64,000 nt of DNA, taken from the NCBI RefSeq assembly GCF_030811475.1, contig NZ_JAUSQV010000001.1, positions 4,014,880-4,078,879 on the forward strand. Direction: 5' to 3'. This document shows positions 9,560 to 18,644 of the stretch, piece after piece. The notes beneath the pieces are model-generated. The model did not search any database, was not told the origin of the DNA, and saw only the letters and a list, made by a program, of their open reading frames with translations. The position numbers and the translations under genes are program-made. Source of the stretch: Nakamurella flavida. Lineage in GTDB: Bacteria > Actinomycetota > Actinomycetes > Mycobacteriales > Nakamurellaceae. Each line of letters begins with the position of its first letter. Position 1 is the first letter of the stretch.

Positions 9560-10198
9560 GTGGCTGAGCTGGTGGTTCTGGAAGGTCTGGACGGATCGGG
9601 GAAGCAGACGCTGACCCGGCGGATGATCACGCACTGGACGCAGCAGGGGAGGCGGGCGACGAGCCTGGCCTTCCCGCGGTACGGCGCCGACGTGCACGCC
9701 GACCTCGTCCGCGATGCGCTCTACGGGCGGCTCGGCGACCTCAGCGAATCCGTGCACGGTGCCGCAGTGCTCTTCGCCCTCGACCGACGGGCCGCGGCGG
9801 GGGAGATCCGTCGTCTGCTGGCCGAGAACGACGTCGTCCTGCTCGACCGGTACGTCTCGTCCAACGCCGCCTACGGCTCGGCCCGGCTCGGTGCCCCGGA
9901 CGACGCGGCCGTGCTGCGGGACTTCCCGGTCTGGGTCCGGGAGCTGGAGATCGACCGGTTCGACTGCCCGGTGCCGGACCGTCAGCTGCTGCTGGCCACT
10001 CCCACATCGGTCGCCGCCGACCGGGCCCGCGCCCGCGCCGCGACCTCCGAGGACCGCGCACTGGACCAGTTCGAACGGGACGCGGCCCTGCAGGAGCGCA
10101 CCGGACGGATGTACCGCCACCTTGCCGCGACGTCCTATCTGTCGCCGTGGACCGTGCTGGAACCCGGGCCCGACGGGACGGTCGCCGTTCCGGACTGA
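9560..10198 (+). CDS. tmk: thymidylate kinase
   Basis: It phosphorylates dTMP to dTDP in the thymidine nucleotide pathway. The 212-residue protein opens with the P-loop GLDGSGKQT, and carries FPRYG, the DR motif in LLDRYVSSNAAYGSARL and a conserved RA-rich lid region near residues 150-165. The start is the GTG at 9560 (MAELVVLEG), with TAGGG upstream; the GTG at 9551 is an in-frame alternative. In M. tuberculosis tmk sits directly beside mtrA, and here it precedes mtrA with only an opposite-strand membrane protein gene between. Confidence 0.93.
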   Translation: MAELVVLEGLDGSGKQTLTRRMITHWTQQGRRATSLAFPRYGADVHADLVRDALYGRLGDLSESVHGAAVLFALDRRAAAGEIRRLLAENDVVLLDRYVSSNAAYGSARLGAPDDAAVLRDFPVWVRELEIDRFDCPVPDRQLLLATPTSVAADRARARAATSEDRALDQFERDAALQERTGRMYRHLAATSYLSPWTVLEPGPDGTVAVPD

Positions 10199-10219
10199 GC
10201 CCGGGCGGGCGGCGCCGGG

Positions 10220-11236
10220 TCAGCCCGTCTTCGCCGGCGGCGGCGGGTTCTGTGCAGCGGCCGAGGCCAGGGAGGGACCGAGGTTCTCCTTGCGGATGCG
10301 CAGGTCCACGTAGATGAGCGCGACCACCGACGCCGACCAGGCCCCGATCAGACCACTGGCGATCACGGTGAGGATCTGCATGAAGACGAAGGACGACGTG
10401 CTGCCGGCACTGCCCATGATCGGCACGGCGACGAGGCTGACGGCCAGGGTGCCGGCGAAGGCGATCCCGATGACGGCCATCATCGTGCCGAAGATGCGCC
10501 CGCGGTGGCCGCGGGTCAGCTCGGCCGACCGCCGCAGGGCGGTCCCGACTCCGGTCCGCTCCATCACCGCGACCGGGACGGCGACGATCCAGGCCAGGTA
10601 GATGAGCACGCCGGGAACGACGAGGAACAGCGCGCCCACCGCGACGGAGAGCGAGACGACGGCGCTCACCCCGACGAGCACCACCCATCGACCGCGCAGC
10701 CGCTCGGCGATGATGCCCGTCGACGGGCGACCGATGACCGCACGGGTCACCACGGAGGTGGACACGGCCGACAACACGGTCTGGACGACGATCCCGACCA
10801 CCAGACCGGCCAGGGTGTAGACGATCCACGAGGCCGGGAACGAGGTGCGCCGCCCCGTCGCGAACTCCTGGATCCAGGCGTCGTCCATGACGTAGCTGAC
10901 CGGTCCGGCCAGGGCGGCGAGGAGCAGCGGGAGCAGGGACGCGACGACGGCACCGAGGAAGGCCACCGCGAGCAGCAGGCCGGCGTTGCCGCGGACCACC
11001 CGGATAGCGCCCGACAGCACCTCTCCCACCGTCAGCGGCCGCAGCGGGATCACACCCGGCTGCGGTGCGGTGCCGCCGTGGAAGACGCCCCCGTTCCAGC
11101 CGAACTGCGGGCTCGCCGAGTACTGCGCCGGGTAGCTGGGGAACTGCTGCGGGTACCCCTGCTGACCCGCCGGCCCGCCCGGGGGTGGTGTCCGGTCGCC
11201 GGGGCGGGGGTCCTGGGGATCAAAAGGGGCGCTCAC
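10220..11236 (-). CDS. membrane protein with proline/glutamine-rich N-terminus, unknown function
   Basis: A 338-residue protein. The first 75 residues are disordered and rich in Pro, Gly, Gln and Tyr (PPPGGPAGQQGYPQQF). After LRPLTVGEVLSGAIRVVRGN come about six hydrophobic segments, ending in a basic and then proline-rich tail. The pattern resembles actinobacterial proteins annotated as glycerophosphoryl-diester-phosphodiesterase membrane-domain proteins, but no catalytic residues of that enzyme are visible, so a catalytic role should not be assumed. The start is the GTG at 11236, with no clear ribosome site. It lies between tmk and mtrA on the opposite strand. Confidence 0.72.
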   Translation of the reverse strand: MSAPFDPQDPRPGDRTPPPGGPAGQQGYPQQFPSYPAQYSASPQFGWNGGVFHGGTAPQPGVIPLRPLTVGEVLSGAIRVVRGNAGLLLAVAFLGAVVASLLPLLLAALAGPVSYVMDDAWIQEFATGRRTSFPASWIVYTLAGLVVGIVVQTVLSAVSTSVVTRAVIGRPSTGIIAERLRGRWVVLVGVSAVVSLSVAVGALFLVVPGVLIYLAWIVAVPVAVMERTGVGTALRRSAELTRGHRGRIFGTMMAVIGIAFAGTLAVSLVAVPIMGSAGSTSSFVFMQILTVIASGLIGAWSASVVALIYVDLRIRKENLGPSLASAAAQNPPPPAKTG

Positions 11237-11384
11237 GCGATCATGTTTGCATGCCGCGCCCGCCCCGATCCGGTGTGCCGGACGCGGGTCGAGGGCACAA
11301 AGAGGGTGGAGGTCCGACGACGCGGACGGTGTCCTGGCTGCGGGAACAGCCGGTGCCGGACCCCGGGGATGACACCATGGAGCC

Positions 11385-12062
11385 ATGAGAGCTCGCGTTC
11401 TGGTGGTCGACGACGACCCTGCCCTGGCCGAGATGCTGACGATCGTGCTGCGCGGGGAGGGTTTCGACACCGCCGTGGTCCGGGACGGCTCGCACGCGCT
11501 GGGGGCGTTCCGCGAGACGAAACCCGATCTGGTGCTGCTGGACCTCATGCTGCCCGGGACCTCGGGTCTGGACGTCTGCAAGGAGATCCGGGCCGAGTCC
11601 GGGATCCCGATCATCATGTTGACGGCCAAGACGGACACCGTGGACGTGGTGCTCGGGCTGGAGTCCGGCGCCGACGACTACGTCATGAAGCCGTTCAAGC
11701 CCAAGGAGCTGACGGCTCGCATCCGGGCCCGGCTGCGGCGCGCCGATGTCGGCACCGCGGAACGACTGCGCGTGGCCGACGTGGAGATCGACGTCCCCGG
11801 GCACCAGGTCACCCGGGCCGGCGAGGCCATCTCGTTGACCCCGCTGGAGTTCGACCTGTTGGTCGCCCTGGCCCGCAAGCCGCGCCAGGTGTTCACCCGG
11901 GAGGTCCTCCTCGAACAGGTCTGGGGATACCGGCACGCTGCCGACACCCGCCTGGTCAATGTGCACGTGCAGCGGCTGCGTTCCAAGATCGAGCGCGACC
12001 CGGAGCATCCCGAGGTCGTCGTGACCGTCCGCGGCGTGGGGTACCGCGCCGGGGTGTCGTGA
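11385..12062 (+). CDS. mtrA: DNA-binding response regulator MtrA
   Basis: An OmpR/PhoB-type response regulator of 225 residues. The receiver domain has the acidic pocket VVDDD, the phosphoacceptor Asp53 in LVLLDLMLPG, and the conserved Thr and Lys in MLTAK and MKPFKPKEL. The winged-helix domain carries LTPLEFDLL and the recognition helix TRLVNVHVQRLRSKIE. With MtrB it controls cell-wall remodelling, division and replication-linked genes in actinobacteria. It overlaps mtrB by the tetranucleotide GTGA, so the two are translationally coupled. Confidence 0.97.
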   Translation: MRARVLVVDDDPALAEMLTIVLRGEGFDTAVVRDGSHALGAFRETKPDLVLLDLMLPGTSGLDVCKEIRAESGIPIIMLTAKTDTVDVVLGLESGADDYVMKPFKPKELTARIRARLRRADVGTAERLRVADVEIDVPGHQVTRAGEAISLTPLEFDLLVALARKPRQVFTREVLLEQVWGYRHAADTRLVNVHVQRLRSKIERDPEHPEVVVTVRGVGYRAGVS

Positions 12063-14047
12063 CCGGGGCCGGTCCCGGAACGCCCCCCGCCCGGGCCGCC
12101 AGCACCTCCCTCGACGACGGGGCCGACCGGGCCGACCGGGACGAGCGCCGACCGGGGGACCTGCCCGAGGACGGCGCGGACGGCGGACCCGACGGGCCCG
12201 CCACCCCGCGCATCGCCGAGATCGGCGGCACCCGGCCGGTCGGCCGGTCCACCCGCGTGGAGGATCTGGCCTCGCGGTGGCGGGCCGCGCTGACCTTCTG
12301 GAGCCGATCGCTGCTGCTCCGCGTCATCGTGGTCACGCTGACCTGCTCGGTGCTGGTCATGCTCGGACTGGGCGTGATCCTGCAGCAGCAGATCATGCGC
12401 GGACTGCTGCAGTCCAAGGTGGACGCGGCCGTGGCCGAGCTGGACAACGCCCGGTCCACCGCCGAGAACTCGCTGGCCGGCGCCGATTCCGACCCCAACT
12501 CGCTGCGCGACCAGCTGCAGCGCACGGTCCAGGAGCTCGGTCGACCCACCACCCAGACCGGCGCGCAGAACTCCACCGCCGGTGTCTTCGAACCCGTCAT
12601 CATCCCCAGCCGGCTGGGTTCGGAGATCGACCTCGCCGTCGGCCCGACCCGGGACGTGCCCGCCGAGCTCCGCTCCCGGGTGCAGGCCGGGTACCTGGCC
12701 CGGCAGTACACGACGGTGGAACGCGACGGCGTGGCCATCCCCGCGCTGGTCGTCGGGACCCCCGCGGTCACCCGTACGGACTCGTTCGAGGTCTACCTGA
12801 TCTTCCTGCTGGCCGGTGAGCAGAAGACCGTCGGCGTCGTGCAGAACACGCTGCTGCTGGGTGGGGCCGTGGCCGCCCTCGCGCTCACCGCGATCGCCGC
12901 CCTGGTCGCCTTCCAGGTCGCCCGCCCGGTCCGCCGGGCCGCCGCGGTGGCCCGGCGGCTGGCGGCCGGCGATCTCGGGGAGCGCATGCCGGTGAAGGGC
13001 CCGATCGAGATGACCACGCTGGCCCTGTCGTTCAACGGCATGGCCGAGGCCATCCGGGCGCAGATCCGCCAGCTGGAGGAGTTCGGCAAGCTGCAGCGCC
13101 AGTTCACCTCGGACGTCTCGCACGAGCTGCGCACCCCGCTGACCACGGTGCGGATGGCCGCCGACCTCCTCCACGACAGCCGGGAGGACTTCCCGCCGCA
13201 CCTGGCCCGGTCGACCGAGCTGCTGATGGCCGAGGTCGACCGGTTCGAGATCCTGCTCGCCGATCTGCTCGAGATCAGCCGGCACGACGCGGGCATGGCC
13301 GACCTGAACGCCGAGGCGATCGACATGCGGGCCTGCGTGCGGGACAGCGTTGACGGTGCCCGCGGGCTCGCCGCCCGGGCCGGGGTGCAGATCGTGCTCG
13401 ACCTACCGCTCGACCCGGTCGTCGCGGAGATCGACACCCGGCGGGTCGACCGGATCCTGCGCAACCTGGTCAACAACGCCATCGACCATGCGGAGGGCGG
13501 CACGGTGGAGATCGACATGGCCGCCGACGCCGACGCCGTCGCGGTGACCGTCACCGATCACGGCGTCGGGTTGCGACCCGGCCAGGCCGGCCTGGTGTTC
13601 AACCGCTTCTGGCGCGCCGATCCGTCCCGGCAGCGGCACACCGGGGGCACCGGCCTCGGCCTGGCCATCTCGCTGGAGGACGCCCAGCTGCACGGCGGCT
13701 GGCTGCAGGCCTCCGGCAGCCCGGGCGTGGGCGCCCGGTTCCGGCTCACCCTGCCGCGCCGGCGGTCCGGCCAGATCGAGGAATCTCCGCTGCCGCTCTC
13801 GATGCCGGGTACGGACGACGAGCCCGCACCGTCGGACCCGTCCGGTCCGCACGACAGCGCCGCCCCGCGGCTGGCCGAGTTGGTCACCGGACGTTGGGAG
13901 ACCGTGGACAGCACCGGTTTCGCCGTGTTCACCGGGCCGACCGAACCGGCGTCGGAGACCGGCAGCCATCCGGTGCAGCCCGCCGTGGGGGAGTACCCGG
14001 GTTCCGACGTCACCACCGCCGGACCGCGGCCGGGACGGGGGGCGTGA
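12059..14047 (+). CDS. mtrB: sensor histidine kinase MtrB
   Basis: A 662-residue membrane kinase. After a 70-residue charged, Pro/Asp-rich N-terminal tail come TM1 (LLLRVIVVTLTCSVLVMLGL), an extracytoplasmic sensor of about 150 residues, TM2, a HAMP linker, a HisKA domain with phospho-acceptor His near 355 (SDVSHELRTPL), and the ATPase boxes NLVNNAIDHA, DHGVGL and GGTGLGLAIS. A variable acidic tail of about 90 residues follows the kinase domain. The start is the GTG at 12059 inside the end of mtrA (GTGA); longer upstream reading would be antisense and shadow sequence. The stop overlaps lpqB (TGATG). Confidence 0.95.
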   Translation: MTGAGPGTPPARAASTSLDDGADRADRDERRPGDLPEDGADGGPDGPATPRIAEIGGTRPVGRSTRVEDLASRWRAALTFWSRSLLLRVIVVTLTCSVLVMLGLGVILQQQIMRGLLQSKVDAAVAELDNARSTAENSLAGADSDPNSLRDQLQRTVQELGRPTTQTGAQNSTAGVFEPVIIPSRLGSEIDLAVGPTRDVPAELRSRVQAGYLARQYTTVERDGVAIPALVVGTPAVTRTDSFEVYLIFLLAGEQKTVGVVQNTLLLGGAVAALALTAIAALVAFQVARPVRRAAAVARRLAAGDLGERMPVKGPIEMTTLALSFNGMAEAIRAQIRQLEEFGKLQRQFTSDVSHELRTPLTTVRMAADLLHDSREDFPPHLARSTELLMAEVDRFEILLADLLEISRHDAGMADLNAEAIDMRACVRDSVDGARGLAARAGVQIVLDLPLDPVVAEIDTRRVDRILRNLVNNAIDHAEGGTVEIDMAADADAVAVTVTDHGVGLRPGQAGLVFNRFWRADPSRQRHTGGTGLGLAISLEDAQLHGGWLQASGSPGVGARFRLTLPRRRSGQIEESPLPLSMPGTDDEPAPSDPSGPHDSAAPRLAELVTGRWETVDSTGFAVFTGPTEPASETGSHPVQPAVGEYPGSDVTTAGPRPGRGA

Positions 14048-15909
14048 TGAGCCACCGCGCCCGACCGCGCACCCGGAGGCTGCGGGCTCTGCTGGCCGCC
14101 GGCCTGGTCACCCTCGCCCTCGCGGGCTGCTCGGCGATCCCTTCGGCCGGGGCGGCGCTGGACGTCCGGCAGGTCACCGACCAGGTCGAGCAGACCGCCC
14201 CGCAGGCACCGCAGCCCGGGCAGCAACCCGACCAGATCGTCCGCGGCTTCATCACCGCCAGCGCCCGGCCGGACCGGGACGCTGCCGCCGGGACCAGCCT
14301 GGCCGCCGCCCGGCAGTACCTCACACCGCAGGCCCAGGTCGGTTGGCCGTCCCCGGACACGCCGGTGCTGCTGCTCGCCGACGGGTACCGCACGGACTCC
14401 GACGAGACCGCCCCCGGTTCGGTCACGGTGACCGGCCCCAGCCAGGGTCTGCTGCGGGAGGACCGCTCCTTCGCACCGCCGCCCGCCGGCGAGACCGACC
14501 CCTACACCTGGACCATGACGCTCCAGCAGATCGACGGAGAATGGCGCATCTCCAACCCGCCGCCCCAGTTGCTCATCCAGGCCGGTGACTTCGCCGGGGC
14601 CTACCAGCGCAAGGTCGTCTACTTCCTGGACGCCTCCGGGACCGTGGTCGTCCCCGACCCGCGGTACCTGGTGGTCAGCAGCACCGAGATCAACCGCGCC
14701 GACCGGTTGATGGATCTGCTGCTCGATGGCCCCAGCGCGGCCCTCGACGGCGCGGCGGTCAGCCAGTTCGGCCCGGAGGCGGCCCTGCGGTCCAACGTCA
14801 CCGCGGACGCCGACGGGGTCCTACGGGTCGACCTGACCGGCGTCGACGTGTCCACGCCCGCGTTGCGGCGCGCGCTGGCCGCACAGATCGTCTGGACGCT
14901 CTACACGACCAGCCCGCGCATCGCGATCTCCGTCGACGGCGAACCGCTGGATCCCACCCAGCTCGTCTACACGGTCGCCACCGTGTCCTCCTTCGACCCG
15001 GACCGGGTCGCCGGGACCGGCCAGGTGGCGTCCGACCCGTACTACGTCGACCCGGAGGGCGACGTCGTCGGGCTGCAGGACCCCACCCTGGAGTGGCCGC
15101 AGGTCGGGGTGCGGATCTCCGCCGCGGCCCTGTCCGCGGCCACCGGCGCGGAGGCCGCGGTGGCCACCGACCCGCAGGGTGGCCAGCAGTTGCTCATCGG
15201 GCCGGCCACCGCGGACACGCTCCAGGCCGCGCTGCGCGCCGACACCCTGACCGCACCGGTGTTCAGCCGGACCGGCGACGAGGTGTGGGTCGTGCAGAAC
15301 GGCGCCACCCGGCCCGAGGTGTACCGGGTGGCCACCGCGGTGACCGCCGGGACGGCCAGCCGGGTGCGGGTGGACTCGACCGCGCTGGCCGGCATCGGTG
15401 CGGTCACCGCACTCGCTCTGTCGCCCGACGGGGTGCGGGTCGCGGTCGTGGCCGGGGAACGACTCTGGGTCGGGGTCATCGCCCCCGTCCAGTCCGCCAC
15501 GCCCACCGACACACCCGAGACCGCCGGCCCGCAACCGGACGACAGCGCGACCCAGAGCCCGGCCACGGTCGCGGTGACCGATCTGGTGCAGATCCGTCCC
15601 GACCTGATCGACGTCGGCGCCGTCACCTTCTCCTCGTCCCGGGAGCTCACCGTCGCCGGCGCCACCTCGCCGGTCAGTCGGCGCACGCTGTTCAGCGTCG
15701 GCGTCGACGGGCGGGACCTCACCGGGTTCACCACGACCGGCATCTTCAACGACGTGCAGTCCCTGGCCGTGTCGGCCGGTCAGCCCCCGCTCATCGGGTT
15801 CGGCGACCGGATCTGGCAGCTGTCCGGATCGGCCACCGACGGGCAGTGGGTCACCCCGCTGCCGTCCGCGCCGTCGCTGAACGGGTCGTCGCCCTTCTAC
15901 CCGGGCTGA
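14047..15909 (+). CDS. lpqB: lipoprotein LpqB (MtrAB accessory, GerMN domain)
   Basis: A 620-residue exported lipoprotein. A basic N-region and hydrophobic core lead to the lipobox LALAGC, giving the lipidated Cys near residue 28. A GerMN-type domain (about residues 185-300, VVYFLDASGTVVVPDPRYL) is followed by a long beta-propeller-like domain (about 330-615). In mycobacteria LpqB binds the extracytoplasmic part of MtrB and modulates MtrA phosphorylation. It is the third gene of the mtrA-mtrB-lpqB operon, overlapping the mtrB stop (ATG at 14047). Confidence 0.95.
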   Translation: MSHRARPRTRRLRALLAAGLVTLALAGCSAIPSAGAALDVRQVTDQVEQTAPQAPQPGQQPDQIVRGFITASARPDRDAAAGTSLAAARQYLTPQAQVGWPSPDTPVLLLADGYRTDSDETAPGSVTVTGPSQGLLREDRSFAPPPAGETDPYTWTMTLQQIDGEWRISNPPPQLLIQAGDFAGAYQRKVVYFLDASGTVVVPDPRYLVVSSTEINRADRLMDLLLDGPSAALDGAAVSQFGPEAALRSNVTADADGVLRVDLTGVDVSTPALRRALAAQIVWTLYTTSPRIAISVDGEPLDPTQLVYTVATVSSFDPDRVAGTGQVASDPYYVDPEGDVVGLQDPTLEWPQVGVRISAAALSAATGAEAAVATDPQGGQQLLIGPATADTLQAALRADTLTAPVFSRTGDEVWVVQNGATRPEVYRVATAVTAGTASRVRVDSTALAGIGAVTALALSPDGVRVAVVAGERLWVGVIAPVQSATPTDTPETAGPQPDDSATQSPATVAVTDLVQIRPDLIDVGAVTFSSSRELTVAGATSPVSRRTLFSVGVDGRDLTGFTTTGIFNDVQSLAVSAGQPPLIGFGDRIWQLSGSATDGQWVTPLPSAPSLNGSSPFYPG

Positions 15910-16024
15910 GCGGCCGTCGGTGTCGGTGCCGCCGGCGGGGCCGTCGTCGGTGGGCCCGGCGGGGCCGATTCGTCCCGGGGCCGGGACCTCCCGACCCGAC
16001 GGGCGTCTCCGGCAGACTGGCGGG

Positions 16025-16480
16025 ATGATCTCGGTCGATCTCGCGGCCCGGTTGCGCGCCACCGGCCTGCGCTGGCACCCCACCCCGGCGGACCGCTTCA
16101 CCCTGCTCAACCAGGCCTTCGACGGCGACGTGTTCACCATCAGCGACATGGTCGTCGAGGCGCACCACCGCCCCGAGGGCACCGTGCTGGGCTTCAACGG
16201 CACGACGGAGTGGGCCCTGGACTCGGCCGAGGCGTCCGAGGCGCTCTGGCTGCCCCGGGAGGACCAGCTCCGCGGATTGCTCGCCGGCACGTTCCGTCAG
16301 CTGACGCGGGACGGGGACGCCTGGGTGGTGACGGCGGTGCTGCCCGGCGGGGACGGCCCGGAACACTTCGCCGCGGCGGAGGCGGCCGACGCCTACGGGT
16401 CGGCGCTGCTCGCCCTGCTCGCCGTGGTGGACGACGCCGGTCCCGCGCCGGAGGACGTGGCGCCCAGCCCGCCGTCCTGA
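16025..16480 (+). CDS. conserved hypothetical protein between lpqB and comF
   Basis: A 151-residue soluble acidic protein with no signal peptide or membrane helix. The region DVFTISDMVVEAH and GFNGTTEWALDSAEASEALWLPRE looks like an alpha/beta fold, with an Ala-rich helical C-terminus that ends in a Pro/Ser tail. I do not recognise an assigned function. The start is the ATG at 16025. It follows lpqB by 115 bp on the same strand. A role tied to MtrB/LpqB signalling or to the next gene is possible but unsupported. Confidence 0.6.
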   Translation: MISVDLAARLRATGLRWHPTPADRFTLLNQAFDGDVFTISDMVVEAHHRPEGTVLGFNGTTEWALDSAEASEALWLPREDQLRGLLAGTFRQLTRDGDAWVVTAVLPGGDGPEHFAAAEAADAYGSALLALLAVVDDAGPAPEDVAPSPPS

Positions 16481-16534
16481 CCCGGGTCGCCCGAGCCGGG
16501 ACGAGCGGGTGCGGCGTCGGCGGCCGCGACCGAG

Positions 16535-16545
16535 TTGTCCCCAGA
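16535..16545 (+). promoter_or_regulatory. DnaA-box-like motif upstream of comF
   Basis: The 11-mer TTGTCCCCAGA lies 48 nt before the comF start. The core TTGTCCCCA differs by one base from the actinobacterial DnaA box TTGTCCACA. The same core recurs at the same distance before the FHA-FtsK gene (34421-34435) and, inverted, before the TadE-like gene (60606-60619). Confidence 0.4.
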
Positions 16546-16593
16546 TCCGCCGACGCACCGTCGGTTCACTGCTCGCCCGCCCATGCTGACGGA

Positions 16594-17364
16594 ATGATCC
16601 CCGCACCGCCCTCCCGGCCGGCCCGCTGGGCGTCCGCCCCGGCCCGCTGGGTGGGCGCGCTCCGTGCCCACGGCGGGGCGGGCCTGGATCTGGTGCTCCC
16701 GCGGACCTGCCCCGGGTGCGGCGCCCCTGAGCCGTGGTGCGCCCGCTGCGCGGTCACCCTCGGTCCGGTCCGGGCCGTCCGCCTCCCCGATGCCGCCCTG
16801 GATGCCGCGGCCGGGCTCGCCCTGCCCCCGGTCTACGCACTCGCCGGGTACCACGGCGCGCCCCGGGCCGCGGTCCTGCACGGCAAGGAGCGGGGCCGGA
16901 GGGATCTGCCGGCCCGGCTGGGCGTCCCGCTGGGGGAGGGGTTGGCCGTTCTCGTCCGGGCCGGGGTCCTCCTGCGCGACCCCTGGCTCGTCCCGGCGCC
17001 CAGTCGCCGATCCGCCGCCCGCGCCCGCGGAGGGGACCCGGTCACCGCGATGGCCCGGTCCGCTGCGCGGACCCTCGCCCGTCAGGGGCTCGCCGCAGGG
17101 GTGGCACCGTGCCTGAGCACCGCGGCCGGCGCCGTCGACTCGGTCGGCCTGGGGGCCCGGGAACGGGTCCGCAACCTCGCCGGGCGGGTGCGGTACGCCC
17201 CGCGGGCGGCGCCGCCGGCCGGCGCCGTCGTCGTCCTGGTGGACGACGTGGTGACGAGCGGGGCGACCGTCCTGGCCGCCTGTCGGGTGCTCGCCGACCA
17301 CGGTCGGCCGGTGTCGGCCGTGCTGTGCGTGGCGGCCGCTCCGAGCCTGTTGCGGCGACCCTGA
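16594..17364 (+). CDS. ComF-family phosphoribosyltransferase-like protein
   Basis: A 256-residue protein. The N-terminal part holds a CxxC/CxxC zinc motif (CPGCGAPEPWCARC, about residues 38-51) and the C-terminal half a type I phosphoribosyltransferase fold with the PRPP loop VVLVDDVVTSGAT near residue 215. ComF homologues take part in DNA uptake and transformation in naturally competent bacteria; in actinobacteria the role is not settled. Length is normal for the family. It occupies the slot next to hpf and secA that Rv3242c holds in M. tuberculosis. The motif at 16535 may be part of its promoter. Confidence 0.85.
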   Translation: MIPAPPSRPARWASAPARWVGALRAHGGAGLDLVLPRTCPGCGAPEPWCARCAVTLGPVRAVRLPDAALDAAAGLALPPVYALAGYHGAPRAAVLHGKERGRRDLPARLGVPLGEGLAVLVRAGVLLRDPWLVPAPSRRSAARARGGDPVTAMARSAARTLARQGLAAGVAPCLSTAAGAVDSVGLGARERVRNLAGRVRYAPRAAPPAGAVVVLVDDVVTSGATVLAACRVLADHGRPVSAVLCVAAAPSLLRRP

Positions 17365-17665
17365 CAGGTGGTCGACATCTGCGTTCGGCATGCTGACGTC
17401 ACCCACCGCGACCAGGATGATCACCGGTTCGACCCGGTCGGCTGACGGCTCCTGGAGGTGTCTGGCGGGTGACCGTCGGATGAACCCCCGGATGCGCCGT
17501 CCGATCGGTTCGCGGGTACGTTCGGGGGCACGCCCGACCGGTCCGGACACCTCGTCCGGCCCGACCGGAGCGGCACACCCACGGTGTGCCGCAGTGCCCC
17601 GCCCCAGGGCCAGGCGTCGGAACGTCACGCGACGCCGGCCCCCGTCAGCACGGACTGGAGGACAG
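17365..17665. other. 301-bp leader between comF and hpf
   Basis: No gene with coding-like codon use was found here. The last bases before hpf hold GGAGGA (17657-17662). No riboswitch, terminator or clear promoter hexamers were identified. Confidence 0.4.
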
Positions 17666-18322
17666 GTGGAGATCGTCGTCAAGGGACGCCATGTCGAGGT
17701 TCCGGAGCATTTCCGGGCCCACGTCGAGGAGAAACTGACCCGCATCGAACGGTACGACCCGAAGATCATCCGGGTGGACGTCGAGCTGTCGCACGAGACC
17801 AACAGGCGTCAGTCCAAGACCTGCCAGCGCGTCCAGATCACCCTGGGCAGCCGGGGCCCGGCGGTGCGCGCCGAGGCCAGTGCAGATTCCTTCTACGCCG
17901 CGCTCGACGCCGCGACCACCAAGCTCGAGGCGCGGCTGAAGCGGGCCCACGATCGCCGCCACGACCGGCTGACCGAGCGGACCCCGCTCGGTGCCGTCCC
18001 GGTGGACCCCGACCTGGTCCTCGACGGTGTCGCGCCGACCGGTTCGGTGGCCACCCTGGTGGCACCCGCGGCCGAGGCGGAACCGGACGAGATGCTGGCC
18101 GAGGAGGACGCGCTGTCCCACAGCTACGGCGCCGACGGCGGGCCGGGCCGGATCGTCCGGATCAAGGACCACCCGGCCGATCCGATCACGGTCGACCAGG
18201 CGCTGTTCCAGATGGAGCTCGTCGGGCACGACTTCTACCTCTTCAACGACGCCGACACCCATCTGAGCTCCGTGGTCTATCGCCGCAAGGGCTTCGACTA
18301 CGGGCTGCTCCGGCTGGGCTGA
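17666..18322 (+). CDS. hpf: long-form ribosome hibernation promoting factor
   Basis: A 218-residue protein with the S30AE fold at the N-terminus ([24 protein letters not shown]) and the C-terminal dimerisation domain of long HPF ([31 protein letters not shown]), joined by a linker of about 50 residues. In stationary phase or stress, long HPF binds the 30S decoding site and pairs ribosomes into inactive 100S dimers. The start is the GTG at 17666 just after GGAGGACAG; the reading frame remains open upstream but homology begins here. It precedes secA as in mycobacteria (Rv3241c-Rv3240c). Confidence 0.93.
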   Translation: MEIVVKGRHVEVPEHFRAHVEEKLTRIERYDPKIIRVDVELSHETNRRQSKTCQRVQITLGSRGPAVRAEASADSFYAALDAATTKLEARLKRAHDRRHDRLTERTPLGAVPVDPDLVLDGVAPTGSVATLVAPAAEAEPDEMLAEEDALSHSYGADGGPGRIVRIKDHPADPITVDQALFQMELVGHDFYLFNDADTHLSSVVYRRKGFDYGLLRLG

Positions 18323-18644
18323 CCCGCCCGCCGCACACACGTCGACCCGTCGGGCCGGCCGGACCGTCGTTCGGCCGGCCCGATCGCTTCTCCTGCCCCG
18401 CGCTCGCCGGGGCGGCGGATGTGGGTCGGGTGTGGGTTGTGCGGCGACCCCCGGGAGCGATGGCCGCGCGGTGCCGGGCCGTCCTATCCTGCGTGCGGCC
18501 GTACCCGGGGGAAATGCCGGTACGCCTACCATGGTGGGCGCCGACCCACCGGTGGATCGGCTGCCGGGTGCACCCGAGTGCGCTCGCGCACACCCCGTCG
18601 AGCACGGCGGGGTGGACAACTGCTGTTGGGCAAGGGTGACGCTC
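18323..18644. other. 322-bp region upstream of secA
   Basis: This probably holds the secA promoter; TACCAT near 18528 is a weak -10 candidate. A 41-codon frame (18514-18639) starts right after GGGGGAA and stops five bases before the secA start, but its third-codon G/C content (about 78% by eye) is below that of neighbouring genes, so it is not called as a gene. GTGGACAAC at 18612 resembles a DnaA box. Confidence 0.4.
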
